Shown: positions 1 through 8,004, numbered from the stretch's first letter. The stretch: DNA of 9,793 nucleotides from Tenericutes bacterium ADurb.BinA155 (GCA_002068375.1 MVZL01000034.1:1-9793), one strand, 5' to 3'. Notes: generated from the sequence alone by a model not told the origin. A program made the numbers and translations.

Positions 1-1
1 G

Positions 2-640
2 GTTCTCGATAACACGCTGCTCCAAGGCTTGCCACCCGCGATCGTCGCTTCGACGGGAATCGATGCCCTCACCCACGCGATCGAAAGTTATCTCGGCCAT
101 AGCTCGACCAAGAAAACGAAGGACTACGCCTTAAAAGCGACGGCCCTCATCAAAGATAATCTCTATCCCTTTTATCAAGATCCGAAGAACGAGAAGGCCC
201 GGGCCGCCATGCAAAAAGCCGCCTATTTAGCCGGCGTTTCCTTCACGAGAGCTTACGTCGGCTACGTCCACGCCCTCGCCCATGCCCTCGGCGGTTACTA
301 TAACGTCCCCCATGGTCTCGCCAATGCGGTCCTGCTGCCCTATGTCCTCCGCGCGTATGGAAAGTCCGCCTATAAGCGTTTAGCGGAGATCTCCGATTAC
401 CTTGAGCTCGCTTCGCCCTCCTTGACGCCAGGGGAAAAAGCGAACGCCCTCATCAGTTGGATCGAGGACCTGAACGCCAAGATGGGGATCCCGAAGACCT
501 TCAATCACGTGATTAAGAAAGAAGACCTTCGCGCCTTAAGCGCCCACGCGGCGAAAGAAGGCAATCCGCTCTATCCGGTCCCGAAAGAATTCTCGAGGAA
601 AGAATTAGCCAAGATCTACCAGGAGGTTGATCCCCAATGA
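2..640 (+). CDS. Iron-containing alcohol dehydrogenase, C-terminal part (5' end outside window)
   Basis: This is the C-terminal half of a group III (iron-dependent) alcohol dehydrogenase, which reduces an aldehyde or ketone with NAD(P)H in the cytoplasm. The frame is open from base 2 with no stop, and the residues before the internal TTG at base 29 (VLDNTLLQG) already fit the family. The gene is therefore cut by the window edge and does not start at 29. About 212 codons are visible, against 380-400 for a full protein, and the N-terminal nucleotide-binding domain is missing. The metal site is intact: GIDALTHAIE carries the Asp and first His, and VHALAHALGGYYNVPHG carries the remaining His ligands with the same spacing as in E. 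coli FucO. That resemblance suggests a lactaldehyde or propanediol-type oxidoreductase, but the substrate cannot be set from this half. An AGGAGG at 621-626, inside the gene's end, serves galM, and the stop overlaps the galM start as ATGA. Confidence 0.92.
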   Translation, partial: VLDNTLLQGLPPAIVASTGIDALTHAIESYLGHSSTKKTKDYALKATALIKDNLYPFYQDPKNEKARAAMQKAAYLAGVSFTRAYVGYVHALAHALGGYYNVPHGLANAVLLPYVLRAYGKSAYKRLAEISDYLELASPSLTPGEKANALISWIEDLNAKMGIPKTFNHVIKKEDLRALSAHAAKEGNPLYPVPKEFSRKELAKIYQEVDPQ

Positions 641-1647
641 AATATCAGATTATCCCGCACGAGTCGTACAACATTCTCCGGCTCCGGAGCGATTCCGGCC
701 TTGAAGCCTCCTTCTCCGAGATCGGCGCCTCGATCATCGAGATCCGCTTCGCCGGCGCCCCGATGACGATCGCCCCGAAGGACCTTGGTGATTTCAATGG
801 TCCGAATTCCGGTTACTTTGGGAAAACCGCGGGCCGGATCGCGGGCCGGGTTCCGAATTCCCTTCTGCCCTTTGAAGGCAAAAATTACGTGCTGGAGCCT
901 AACGAAAACCGGACTTCGCTCCATGGGGGACCCCATGGCCTATCGACGAAGCGCTTCAGCCTTGCCGTCAAAGAAGTCCCCGAAGGAATCCTGGCCGAGT
1001 TCACCTATCTTTCGCCCGCGCTTGAAGGGGGATACCCCGGTGCCCTCACGGTTAAGGTTTCCTATTTAGCCTACGCGAAGAAACCCGCGCTCCGCCTGAT
1101 GTATTACGTCACGACCGATGCCGATACGCCCCTCAATCTCACCAATCACACCTACTGGAATTTAGGCGGCTTCCGCCACGTGGGCGAAAGCACCCTCTAC
1201 TTACGGGCCAGCCAATTCTTCCCGGTCGATTCCCATATGATCCCGGGAAAGCTTTCCGCCGTCCCGCCCTGCCTCGACTTCCGCCATGGCAAAATGATCA
1301 AAGACGACCTCGAGAATCCGTATCTATTGAACTCGCAAGCCCATGGCTATGACCATGGCTTCCTCTTTGATGAGGGCCCGCTTACGAAGCATAAAGCGAT
1401 CTTGAGCAACGACCATTACCTCATGGAGATCTTCACCGATTATCCGTGCATCCAGGTCTATAGCGATAACTATCCGCGGCTCAATTTGCCCTTAACGAAC
1501 GGCCACAAAGAAGGCCCCCATAGTGGAATCGCGCTCGAATGCGTGAATATCCCCGGGGATTACGAGGGCACGATGAAAGTGACCCCGAGCCAGCCCTATT
1601 CCCGCTTCGTTGAATATGTCTTCAGCAAAAAGGAGAACCGTCTATGA
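637..1647 (+). CDS. galM: Aldose 1-epimerase (galactose mutarotase)
   Basis: GalM interconverts beta- and alpha-D-galactose, giving GalK its alpha anomer; it is the first step of the Leloir pathway and acts in the cytoplasm. The protein has 336 residues, normal for the family. The active-site positions match those known for Lactococcus GalM: Arg71, His96 in SLHGGPHG, His171 in NLTNHTYWNLGG (catalytic acid), Asp239 in GYDHGF, and Glu301 in IALECVNIPG (catalytic base). The ATG at 637 overlaps the TGA of the upstream dehydrogenase, and AGGAGG at 621-626 lies ten bases before it, which fixes the start. The gene is followed by galT and galK, as expected for a galactose operon. No sequence anomaly was seen. 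Confidence 0.96.
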   Translation: MKYQIIPHESYNILRLRSDSGLEASFSEIGASIIEIRFAGAPMTIAPKDLGDFNGPNSGYFGKTAGRIAGRVPNSLLPFEGKNYVLEPNENRTSLHGGPHGLSTKRFSLAVKEVPEGILAEFTYLSPALEGGYPGALTVKVSYLAYAKKPALRLMYYVTTDADTPLNLTNHTYWNLGGFRHVGESTLYLRASQFFPVDSHMIPGKLSAVPPCLDFRHGKMIKDDLENPYLLNSQAHGYDHGFLFDEGPLTKHKAILSNDHYLMEIFTDYPCIQVYSDNYPRLNLPLTNGHKEGPHSGIALECVNIPGDYEGTMKVTPSQPYSRFVEYVFSKKENRL

Positions 1648-3134
1648 TCGAAAAAGATATTGCGAACATCGTTTATTACGCCAAGAGCCATCTTCATCTT
1701 GACCCCGAAGACGCGGTCTATGAAGAGAACCTTTTGCTGAAGCTCTTCAAGCGGGATCGCCCCTATGACGGGGAGATCGATCAAGCCGCCATCGACGCTT
1801 TGGCCGTCCCCGATACGGTGATTGAACCCTTGGAACGTTACCTCAATAAGTCGATGGGCTATGAAGAAGGGAAAGCCGCCCGCGAAATCGCCTACATCAT
1901 GGGCTTGCTTTCGCCGCTCCCGAGCCAAGTGAACGACGCTTTTAGCGCTTACTACGACGTCGATCCCGCTTTAGCGACCGAGTATCTTTACGACCTTTCG
2001 ATCAAAAACAATTACATCGCGAAGAGCAAAGTCGATCAGAACATCGTTTGGGCCGCCGACTATCAAGATGGCCCGAGCCTGGAGATCTCGATCAACCTCA
2101 GCAAACCCGAGAAGAACAATAAGGACATCGCTAAGCTCGTCTCCGCGGTGTCTTCTTCCTACCCGAAGTGCCTTCTTTGCCACGAAAACCTCGGCTTTGC
2201 CGGCAATGAGAGCAAACCTCCGCGGGAGAACATCCGTTTCGTCCCCCTCACCCTCGATGACGAGAAGTGGTATCTCCAATATTCGCCTTACGTCTACTAT
2301 CCCCATCACCTCATTTGCTTCTATGAGAAGCACGTCCCGATGGAGATCAGCCCTCGGATCCTCAGCAAGCTCTTCGCTTTCGTCGATCAGTTCCCGCATT
2401 TCTTCATCGGAAGCAATAGCGATCTTCCGATCGTCGGGGGCAGCATCCTCGACCACGAGCATTTCCAGGGCGGCGGCCATGAGATGCCGGTGATGAAGAG
2501 CAAAGTCCGTAAACTCATTCCAACTTCAAAGCACCCGGAGGTCAAAGTCCATATCTTGGACTTCTATGACACCGTGATTCGGATTGACTCCGCTAAGCGC
2601 GAAGAAGCCCTCGATGTTGCGGATAAGATCGTGCTCGCTTGGCACGATTATAGCGATCCCGCCAATAGCATCATCGCAAAAGACGCCACCGGCCAGCATA
2701 ACACCGTGACCCCGGTGGTCCGCAAGCTGAAAGATGCCTATCAAGTGTTCTTGATCTTAAGAAATAACCGCTGCGACGCCACCTACCCCGATGGGATTTT
2801 CCATGCCCACCCCGAATATCACATGATCAAGAAAGAAGGGATCGGCCTCATCGAAGCGATGGGCCTATTCATCCTTCCGGCCCGGCTCCAACGCCAAGGC
2901 CATTTGATCGAAGAAGTGATCGCCAACAAATACCCCGAGGAGAAGTACCTCGCGGAGCATCCCGATCTCACGGACTTCGTCCCGATGATCAACGACCTCA
3001 AAAAGAATGGGGGCACCGTCCGTGATTACATCAATAACGTCTGCCAGCACATCCTCATGAACGTCGGCGTCTATAAGAACACGAAAGAAGGCCAAGAAGG
3101 CCTATTAACTTTCCTTAAAGGAGTGGAATTATGA
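1644..3134 (+). CDS. galT: UDP-glucose--hexose-1-phosphate uridylyltransferase (class II GalT)
   Basis: GalT transfers UMP between UDP-glucose and galactose-1-phosphate, giving glucose-1-phosphate and UDP-galactose. The 496-residue length fits the long class II family found in Bacillota and not the roughly 350-residue HPH-type enzyme of E. coli. Recognisable blocks include the N-terminal bacterial GalT-2 start (residues 1-20, containing IVYYAKSHL), a CxxC pair at Cys176 and Cys179 in YPKCLLCHENLGFAG, and DHEHFQGGGHEMPV at about residues 270-283. In that block His271 and His273 lie where the class II catalytic histidine is expected. The C-terminal part (NNRCDATYPDGIFHAHPEYH and the following helices) also fits the family. 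The start is an ATGA overlap with the galM stop, with AGGAG at 1631-1635 eight bases upstream. It most likely works with galM upstream and galK downstream. The assignment is secure; residue roles come from family knowledge. Confidence 0.95.
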   Translation: MIEKDIANIVYYAKSHLHLDPEDAVYEENLLLKLFKRDRPYDGEIDQAAIDALAVPDTVIEPLERYLNKSMGYEEGKAAREIAYIMGLLSPLPSQVNDAFSAYYDVDPALATEYLYDLSIKNNYIAKSKVDQNIVWAADYQDGPSLEISINLSKPEKNNKDIAKLVSAVSSSYPKCLLCHENLGFAGNESKPPRENIRFVPLTLDDEKWYLQYSPYVYYPHHLICFYEKHVPMEISPRILSKLFAFVDQFPHFFIGSNSDLPIVGGSILDHEHFQGGGHEMPVMKSKVRKLIPTSKHPEVKVHILDFYDTVIRIDSAKREEALDVADKIVLAWHDYSDPANSIIAKDATGQHNTVTPVVRKLKDAYQVFLILRNNRCDATYPDGIFHAHPEYHMIKKEGIGLIEAMGLFILPARLQRQGHLIEEVIANKYPEEKYLAEHPDLTDFVPMINDLKKNGGTVRDYINNVCQHILMNVGVYKNTKEGQEGLLTFLKGVEL

Positions 3135-4294
3135 GTGAGAAAACCCGGAGCCTCTTCACCAAGACTTTCGGCGACCTTAAGAGCGAAACCGTCTATTCGC
3201 ACGGCCGGCTTGAGATCATCGGCAACCACACCGACCATAACCACGGGCTTTGCCTCGTGGCCGGGGCTTCGATGGGAATCGAAGCGGCGGTGGCGCCGAA
3301 CGATTTCGGGCTGATCAAAATCATCTCGGAAGGCTATCCGTCTTTTTCCTTCAAGATCGATGAGCTCGAGAAGAACCCGAAAGAAACCGGGACTTCCTTA
3401 GCGATCACCCGCGGCATCGCCTTTAAGCTTAAAGAAGCGGGCTATCGGATCGGCGGGTTCTACGCCGCATTGACGAGCGATATCTTCCCGGGGGCCGGCG
3501 TCTCTTCTTCCGCCTGCTACGAGTCCTTGATCGTTTCGATTTTCTCCCACCTTTATAACGCCGATAAAGTCACCCCGTTAGAGGAGGCCAAGATCGGCCA
3601 ATTCGCCGAGCGGGAATACTTCGGGAAACCCTGCGGGCTCCTCGATCAAGTCGGCACGTCCTTCGGGGGGATCGATTACCTCGATTTCAAATCGACCGAG
3701 AATCCGATCGTCGAGAACTTGAAGTGGGATTTGCCCTTAGAGATCGTCCTCGTGAATACCGGAGGCAGCCACGCCAATCTCACCCCGCTCTACGCCAGCA
3801 TCCCTAGCGACATGTTCTTAGTGGCGAAACGGATCTTCGGAAAAGAATATCTCCGCGAAGTCGATCCCGCCGATTTTGAGCGCTGGATCACTTCGCCTAA
3901 TGAGTCGGTCCCGGTCTTAGCGAGGCTTCGCGCCCAGCATTTCTTCGATGAAAACCGCCGGGTCCTCGATGCCCGGAAAGCCTTATTGGAGCACGACGTC
4001 GACACCTTCTTGAACTGCATCCGCTTCTCGAGCTTCAGCAGCAAGACCATGCTTCAGAACACGATCGCCAATGGCGACTACGAGCATTCGCCCCAAAAGG
4101 CGCTCGATCTCGCGGAACGTTTCCTTAATGGCGGGGCCGCCCGGATTATGGGCGGAGGCTTTGCCGGCTCGATCATCTGCTTCCTTTACCCCGATAAGGT
4201 CAATGATTTCGTCTTTAACATGGGCCAGATCTATGGCAAAAAGAACGTCGTGAAAGTCGCGGTCGTCGCCGGAGGGCCGAGCTGGGGAAAGTAA
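3131..4294 (+). CDS. galK: Galactokinase, GHMP kinase family (GNHTDH variant)
   Basis: GalK phosphorylates alpha-D-galactose to galactose-1-phosphate with ATP. The 387-residue protein is a GHMP kinase. The galactokinase signature is at residues 25-39 (GRLEIIGNHTDHNHG), the ATP-binding loop at 120-131 (PGAGVSSSACYE), the catalytic Asp172 in CGLLDQVGTSFGG, and the C-terminal GHMP motif at about 333-347 (GGAARIMGGGFAGS). The signature differs from the classical GEHTDY form: Asn32 stands where Glu binds galactose in E. coli and Lactococcus, and His replaces the following Tyr. From memory, this form recurs in clostridial and other Bacillota galactokinases. The start is an ATGA overlap with galT, with AAGGAG at 3118-3123. 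The position after galM-galT makes galactose the obvious substrate, though a related sugar is possible because of the altered signature. Confidence 0.92.
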   Translation: MSEKTRSLFTKTFGDLKSETVYSHGRLEIIGNHTDHNHGLCLVAGASMGIEAAVAPNDFGLIKIISEGYPSFSFKIDELEKNPKETGTSLAITRGIAFKLKEAGYRIGGFYAALTSDIFPGAGVSSSACYESLIVSIFSHLYNADKVTPLEEAKIGQFAEREYFGKPCGLLDQVGTSFGGIDYLDFKSTENPIVENLKWDLPLEIVLVNTGGSHANLTPLYASIPSDMFLVAKRIFGKEYLREVDPADFERWITSPNESVPVLARLRAQHFFDENRRVLDARKALLEHDVDTFLNCIRFSSFSSKTMLQNTIANGDYEHSPQKALDLAERFLNGGAARIMGGGFAGSIICFLYPDKVNDFVFNMGQIYGKKNVVKVAVVAGGPSWGK

Positions 4295-4295
4295 C

Positions 4296-5183
4296 GTGGT
4301 TACGGTCCGGATCGGGAACTTCTGGTATTGGCTCTTTTTAGCCTTGCTCGGCGCGATGACCTATTTTTCCTACATCCTTTCGCGCCGGATGGGCCCAGCC
4401 TTCACCCGGAAATTCATCCTCACGATCCTCTGGACGAATTTCGCCCTCCATTTCCTTAAACAACTTAATCCCAGCTACCTCGCCGATTTCCCTTATAGCC
4501 TCAAACGTTCGACCCCGGAAAACCTTTGCGCCCTCCTCATCATGGTCTCGCCCTTCATCTTTATGTGGGGGCCGGCCTGGTCGAAGGATTACATGTTCTT
4601 CATCGGGATCATCTCGGGGATCGGCGTCTATTTGAATCCGACCGGGGCTCTCAATATTCCTTTAGAGGATGCGAACAACCTTTTGGAGGCGTTACGCTTC
4701 TACCTTTGCCACGCCCCCCTCGTCGTCTGCTCCGTCCTCATGGTCTCTTCGGGATTCCACCAGCTGAATTATCATCGAATCTGGGCGATCGCAGCGACTT
4801 TCATGGCCTTCCAAACGCTCCTCTTCCTCAATGAACTCTTCCTTAAACTCTCCGGCTTCATCGATATGGATTGGGTCTCTTTCTTTTCAAGGAACGTCCG
4901 CAATGGCGGCCTCACCTTCGGCCCTTATCCGATGATGGATTCCTTTTTAGGAGGGCTCTACAAAGTCCTGATCCCGCCTTTCTTCATGTTCACCGGCGAA
5001 AACGGGGCCCTCACCTTCGTGCCGGTTCTTTGGATGCTCGGGCCGATCATCGTGATCGGGATCCCCTTAATGTTTCTCTGCTATCTTCCCTTCGAGCATC
5101 GCCATATGTATTTGGACTATCTCACCTTTAAAGAAAAGCGGAAGCACCAACGCCTCGCCCGCGCTTACGCCAGGACAAAGTGA
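4296..5183 (+). CDS. Polytopic membrane protein, YwaF/TIGR02206-like, function unknown
   Basis: This is an integral membrane protein of 295 residues. About seven hydrophobic segments can be read at residues 10-28, 40-57, 76-94, 99-115, 136-154, 162-185 and 243-265. The C-terminus is strongly basic (KEKRKHQRLARAYARTK), which by the positive-inside rule probably lies in the cytoplasm. There is no cleavable signal peptide. The layout and several spots (an LC-x-LLIMVSP block at 77-86 and a helix-borne FYLCHAPL at 135-142) resemble the Bacillus YwaF family (TIGR02206), whose role is unknown. The family call is by pattern memory only. The GTG start lies one base after the galK stop, with a weak GGGG at 4284-4287, so translation probably depends on coupling to galK. 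Its position between galK and malQ suggests a link to sugar handling. No transporter signature is visible, and it should not be called a permease. Confidence 0.6.
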   Translation: MVTVRIGNFWYWLFLALLGAMTYFSYILSRRMGPAFTRKFILTILWTNFALHFLKQLNPSYLADFPYSLKRSTPENLCALLIMVSPFIFMWGPAWSKDYMFFIGIISGIGVYLNPTGALNIPLEDANNLLEALRFYLCHAPLVVCSVLMVSSGFHQLNYHRIWAIAATFMAFQTLLFLNELFLKLSGFIDMDWVSFFSRNVRNGGLTFGPYPMMDSFLGGLYKVLIPPFFMFTGENGALTFVPVLWMLGPIIVIGIPLMFLCYLPFEHRHMYLDYLTFKEKRKHQRLARAYARTK

Positions 5184-5192
5184 TACACTAGC

Positions 5193-5200
5193 AAGGAGGT
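5193..5200 (+). promoter_or_regulatory. Consensus ribosome binding site of malQ
   Basis: AAGGAGGT is complementary to the 3' end of 16S rRNA along its whole length and lies nine bases before the ATG at 5210. It is the strongest Shine-Dalgarno site in the window and settles the malQ start. The 26-base gap it occupies (5184-5209) has no room for a promoter or a terminator. Confidence 0.9.
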
Positions 5201-5209
5201 TAATCACTT

Positions 5210-6694
5210 ATGGCATTACCACGAAAATCAGGAATTTTACTCCCGGTCGCATCGTTACCGGGCCGTCATGGAATCGGCAGCTTCAACCAAGAAGCCTACC
5301 ATTTCGTCGATTTGCTTTCCCAAGGCGGCTTCAAGCTTTGGCAGATTCTGCCCTTGAACCCCCTCGGCTATGGCCACTCGCCCTATCAGCCGTTCAGCAG
5401 CTTCGCCTTCGATGATCTTTATATCGATCTCGATGAACTGACGGAGCAAGGCTATATCGAAGCGGTCCCGCCGTTCCATCAAGACAGCGATCGGATCCTC
5501 TATGAAGAAGTGAAGGCCTATAAAGACCATTTCCTCCGCCTCGCCTATGAAGCCGAGATGAAAAAGCATCCGGAGTGCCTCGACGCCTTTATCAAAGAGA
5601 ACGCCTGGGTCAAAGACTGGGCGGCATTCATCCTCTTCAAGAAACGGAACTCGATGGTCAGTTGGGATAATTGGGCCCCCGAGCAAAAGAACTGGATCAA
5701 GACCCGCCCGGGTTTCGCCGAGAAGGATGTATACGACTATGAATACGAGATTTGGCTGCAGATGACCCTCTATCGTCAATGGGGAAAGCTCCATCAGTAC
5801 GCCAATTCCAAAGGGATTGAGATCATCGGCGACATTCCCTTCTACGTCGGCTTCGATTCGTGCGATGTTTGGGCGAACCAAGAGACTTTCTTGCTCGATC
5901 CCCAAACCTTGCAGCCTTCTTTTATCGCCGGAGTACCGCCCGATTATTTCTCGGCGACCGGCCAGCGCTGGGGCAACCCGATCTATAACTGGGACCTTTT
6001 GAAGAAGACCGATTTCGCTTTCCTTGAGAATCGGATTTTAGGGAACGCGAAGATCTATGACATCATCCGGCTCGATCATTTCCGGGCCTTCGATACCTAT
6101 TGGAAGATTCCTTCGAGCTGCCCGACCGCGGTGAATGGCGCATGGATCGAAGCCCCCGGCTATGCTTTCTTCGATTCTTTGCTCGCGAAGAAGCCGGAAC
6201 TCAAAGCGAAGATCATCGCCGAAGACCTCGGCGACTTACGCCCACAGGTCTTAACCCTCCGCGACCATTATGATTTCCCGGGGATGAACGTGATCGAGTT
6301 CACTTTCACCGACGCCGAAGTCTTCCATAAGCCCGGGGTCGATTGGAATAAAGAGAACAGCGTCTGCTACTTAGGCACCCACGATAACGACATGATGAAA
6401 GGCTTCTACGATAAGCTTGATGACGGCTCCAAAAAGAGCTGGAACGACGCCTTGAACAAACTGGGATTCACGACCGGAACCCTCAATGAGCGTTTCATCC
6501 GTTACGCCCTAGCGAAGAAAGCGGGCTACGCGATCTTCGCCTTGCAGGATATCCTCGAACTCGATAGTAGCGCCCGGATCAACGTCCCCGGCGTCGTCGA
6601 TGGAATCAACTGGACCTGGCGGCTCCTCTCGCTCGACCGTTTCAGCGCGAAGATCGATCATTTGGCGGAGCTCAATAAAGGCTACGGCCGATGA
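5210..6694 (+). CDS. malQ: 4-alpha-glucanotransferase (amylomaltase, GH77)
   Basis: MalQ moves alpha-1,4-glucan segments between maltodextrins, releasing glucose, and feeds maltose or glycogen breakdown in the cytoplasm. The 494 residues match the compact bacterial amylomaltases such as that of Thermus. The N-terminus has the typical SGILLPVASLPGRHGIGS block and the HSPYQPFSSFA motif near residue 60. The three GH77 catalytic acids are present: nucleophile Asp289 in IIRLDHFRAF, acid/base Glu338 in IIAEDLGDL, and Asp392 in LGTHDND. These fall within a few residues of their Thermus counterparts. The ATG at 5210 has a consensus ribosome binding site. The gene sits in the same apparent transcript as the galactose genes, and both routes deliver glucose or glucose-phosphates to glycolysis. 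Its stop overlaps the rimO start as ATGA. Confidence 0.97.
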   Translation: MALPRKSGILLPVASLPGRHGIGSFNQEAYHFVDLLSQGGFKLWQILPLNPLGYGHSPYQPFSSFAFDDLYIDLDELTEQGYIEAVPPFHQDSDRILYEEVKAYKDHFLRLAYEAEMKKHPECLDAFIKENAWVKDWAAFILFKKRNSMVSWDNWAPEQKNWIKTRPGFAEKDVYDYEYEIWLQMTLYRQWGKLHQYANSKGIEIIGDIPFYVGFDSCDVWANQETFLLDPQTLQPSFIAGVPPDYFSATGQRWGNPIYNWDLLKKTDFAFLENRILGNAKIYDIIRLDHFRAFDTYWKIPSSCPTAVNGAWIEAPGYAFFDSLLAKKPELKAKIIAEDLGDLRPQVLTLRDHYDFPGMNVIEFTFTDAEVFHKPGVDWNKENSVCYLGTHDNDMMKGFYDKLDDGSKKSWNDALNKLGFTTGTLNERFIRYALAKKAGYAIFALQDILELDSSARINVPGVVDGINWTWRLLSLDRFSAKIDHLAELNKGYGR

Positions 6695-7983
6695 TCAAAG
6701 TCGGCTTAGTTTCTTTAGGCTGCGCGAAGAACCTCATCGATTCCGAGATGATTTTGGCGATGTTCGACCGCGAGAAGTTCGCCCTGACGGACGACCCGAA
6801 AGAGGCCGATCTCATCATCGTGAATACCTGCGGCTTCATCGCCTCGGCCAAGAAAGAATCGATCGATACCATTTTGGAGATGGCCCAATACCACGCGAAA
6901 GTCGCGGTGGTGGGCTGCCTAGCGGAACGTTACTACGAGGAGCTCAAATCCTCGCTTCGCGAAGCGGACCTGATCGTCCCCTTACGGGATTACCAAGATC
7001 TGCCCGCTTTGCTATCTCATTTGGTCGGATCGGATGGAATCGCCCCGCTCGATCCTTTGAAGCGGGTCATTTCCACCCCCGATTATTCGGCCTACCTTCG
7101 GATCAGCGAAGGCTGCAATAACTTCTGCGCTTTCTGCGCGATCCCTTATATCCGGGGCCATTTCGTTTCCCGACCCTTCGATGAGATCATCGCCGAAGCG
7201 AAGCAATTGAAGGCCAAAGGGATCAAAGAGATTTCGCTCATCAGCCAAGATACCACCCGTTATGGCTTTGATTTCAAGGGGCAGAAACCCAATATCGTCG
7301 ACTTGTTAAAGGCTTTAGAAGCCCTCGACTTCTACTCGATCCGGCTCCTCTATCTTTATCCGGACGAAATCGCGCCGGAGCTCATCAAGACGATCGGGGA
7401 TTCGCGGAGCATCGCCCATTATTTCGATATCCCGGTCCAAGCTGGCTCAGACCATATGCTCAAAGCGATGCGCCGCCATGGCGATAAAGCCCAGATGATG
7501 TCGCTTTTCGCGGCGATCAAGCGTGAAGTTCCGGATGCGGTGCTCCGGACCACTCTCATCGCCGGCTTCCCTGGCGAAAGCGAAGAAGACCACGCGGAGA
7601 CTTTGGAGTTCCTTCAAACGATCCGCTTCGACCACATGGGCGCGTTCACCTATTCCCGCGAAGAAGGGACCGCCGCCTATAGCTTCGCCCATCAGGTTCC
7701 GGAGAAGACCAAAAAGAAGCGGCTCGATGAGCTGATGGCTTTGCAGAAGAAGATCTCCTACGAGAACAATAAGAAACGGATCGGGGAAGTGATGGAAGGC
7801 TTGGTCGTTTCCTACGATTCCGCCCACGGACTTTATGGCTTACGGAGCCGCTGGAACGCCCCCGACGACATCGATGGCTCGATCGCTTTCTCCTCGAAGA
7901 AACCCCTCAAGATCGGCGAAGTGGTTCAAGTCAAAATCACCGGGGCTTTCGTCTACGATTTAATGGGCGAAGCCTTGGAGTAA
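6691..7983 (+). CDS. rimO: Ribosomal protein S12 methylthiotransferase RimO
   Basis: RimO is a radical SAM enzyme that adds a methylthio group to a conserved aspartate of ribosomal protein S12. The 430 residues show the three-part build of the MTTase family. The N-terminal UPF0004 domain has Cys11 (SLGCAKN), Cys47 (NTCGF) and Cys76 (VVGCLAERY) for one Fe-S cluster. The radical SAM domain has Cys142, Cys146 and Cys149 in EGCNNFCAFCAIP, followed by LLYLYPDE, DIPVQAGSD and TTLIAGFPGE. A short C-terminal TRAM domain covers about residues 365-430. The SLGCAKN and IPVQAGSD wording favours RimO over MiaB. The ATG at 6691 overlaps the malQ stop, with only a weak AAAGG at 6677-6681, so translational coupling is likely. 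A ribosome-modification gene at the end of a sugar operon has no evident functional reason. No terminator follows it directly. Confidence 0.96.
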   Translation: MIKVGLVSLGCAKNLIDSEMILAMFDREKFALTDDPKEADLIIVNTCGFIASAKKESIDTILEMAQYHAKVAVVGCLAERYYEELKSSLREADLIVPLRDYQDLPALLSHLVGSDGIAPLDPLKRVISTPDYSAYLRISEGCNNFCAFCAIPYIRGHFVSRPFDEIIAEAKQLKAKGIKEISLISQDTTRYGFDFKGQKPNIVDLLKALEALDFYSIRLLYLYPDEIAPELIKTIGDSRSIAHYFDIPVQAGSDHMLKAMRRHGDKAQMMSLFAAIKREVPDAVLRTTLIAGFPGESEEDHAETLEFLQTIRFDHMGAFTYSREEGTAAYSFAHQVPEKTKKKRLDELMALQKKISYENNKKRIGEVMEGLVVSYDSAHGLYGLRSRWNAPDDIDGSIAFSSKKPLKIGEVVQVKITGAFVYDLMGEALE

Positions 7984-8004
7984 AACGTCTTTCGCTTAAA
8001 GTTA

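Noticed and set aside
29..31. TTG as the start of the first gene
   Set aside because: The same frame stays open to base 2 and the upstream residues fit the dehydrogenase family, so this is an internal codon of a truncated gene.
921..938. Perfect inverted repeat CCATGGGG-GA-CCCCATGG in galM
   Set aside because: It encodes the conserved HGGPHG active-site stretch. The palindrome follows from the codons for His-Gly-Gly and Pro-His-Gly, and no operator or terminator function is suggested.
1971..2480. Minus-strand open frame of 169 codons inside galT
   Set aside because: It is antisense to a conserved gene, its composition (rich in D, E, I, V, R) is the mirror of galT codons, and it has no ribosome binding site or promoter of note.
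5255..5905. Long minus-strand open frame of 216 codons inside malQ
   Set aside because: It lies wholly antisense to a strongly supported malQ with all catalytic residues, shows no recognisable family pattern, and is the kind of shadow frame produced by biased codon use.
7988..8000. CTTT/AAAG mini-hairpin after rimO as a terminator
   Set aside because: Only four A-T-rich pairs are possible and no T-run follows, so it is too weak to call; the first real terminator is beyond the tRNA.
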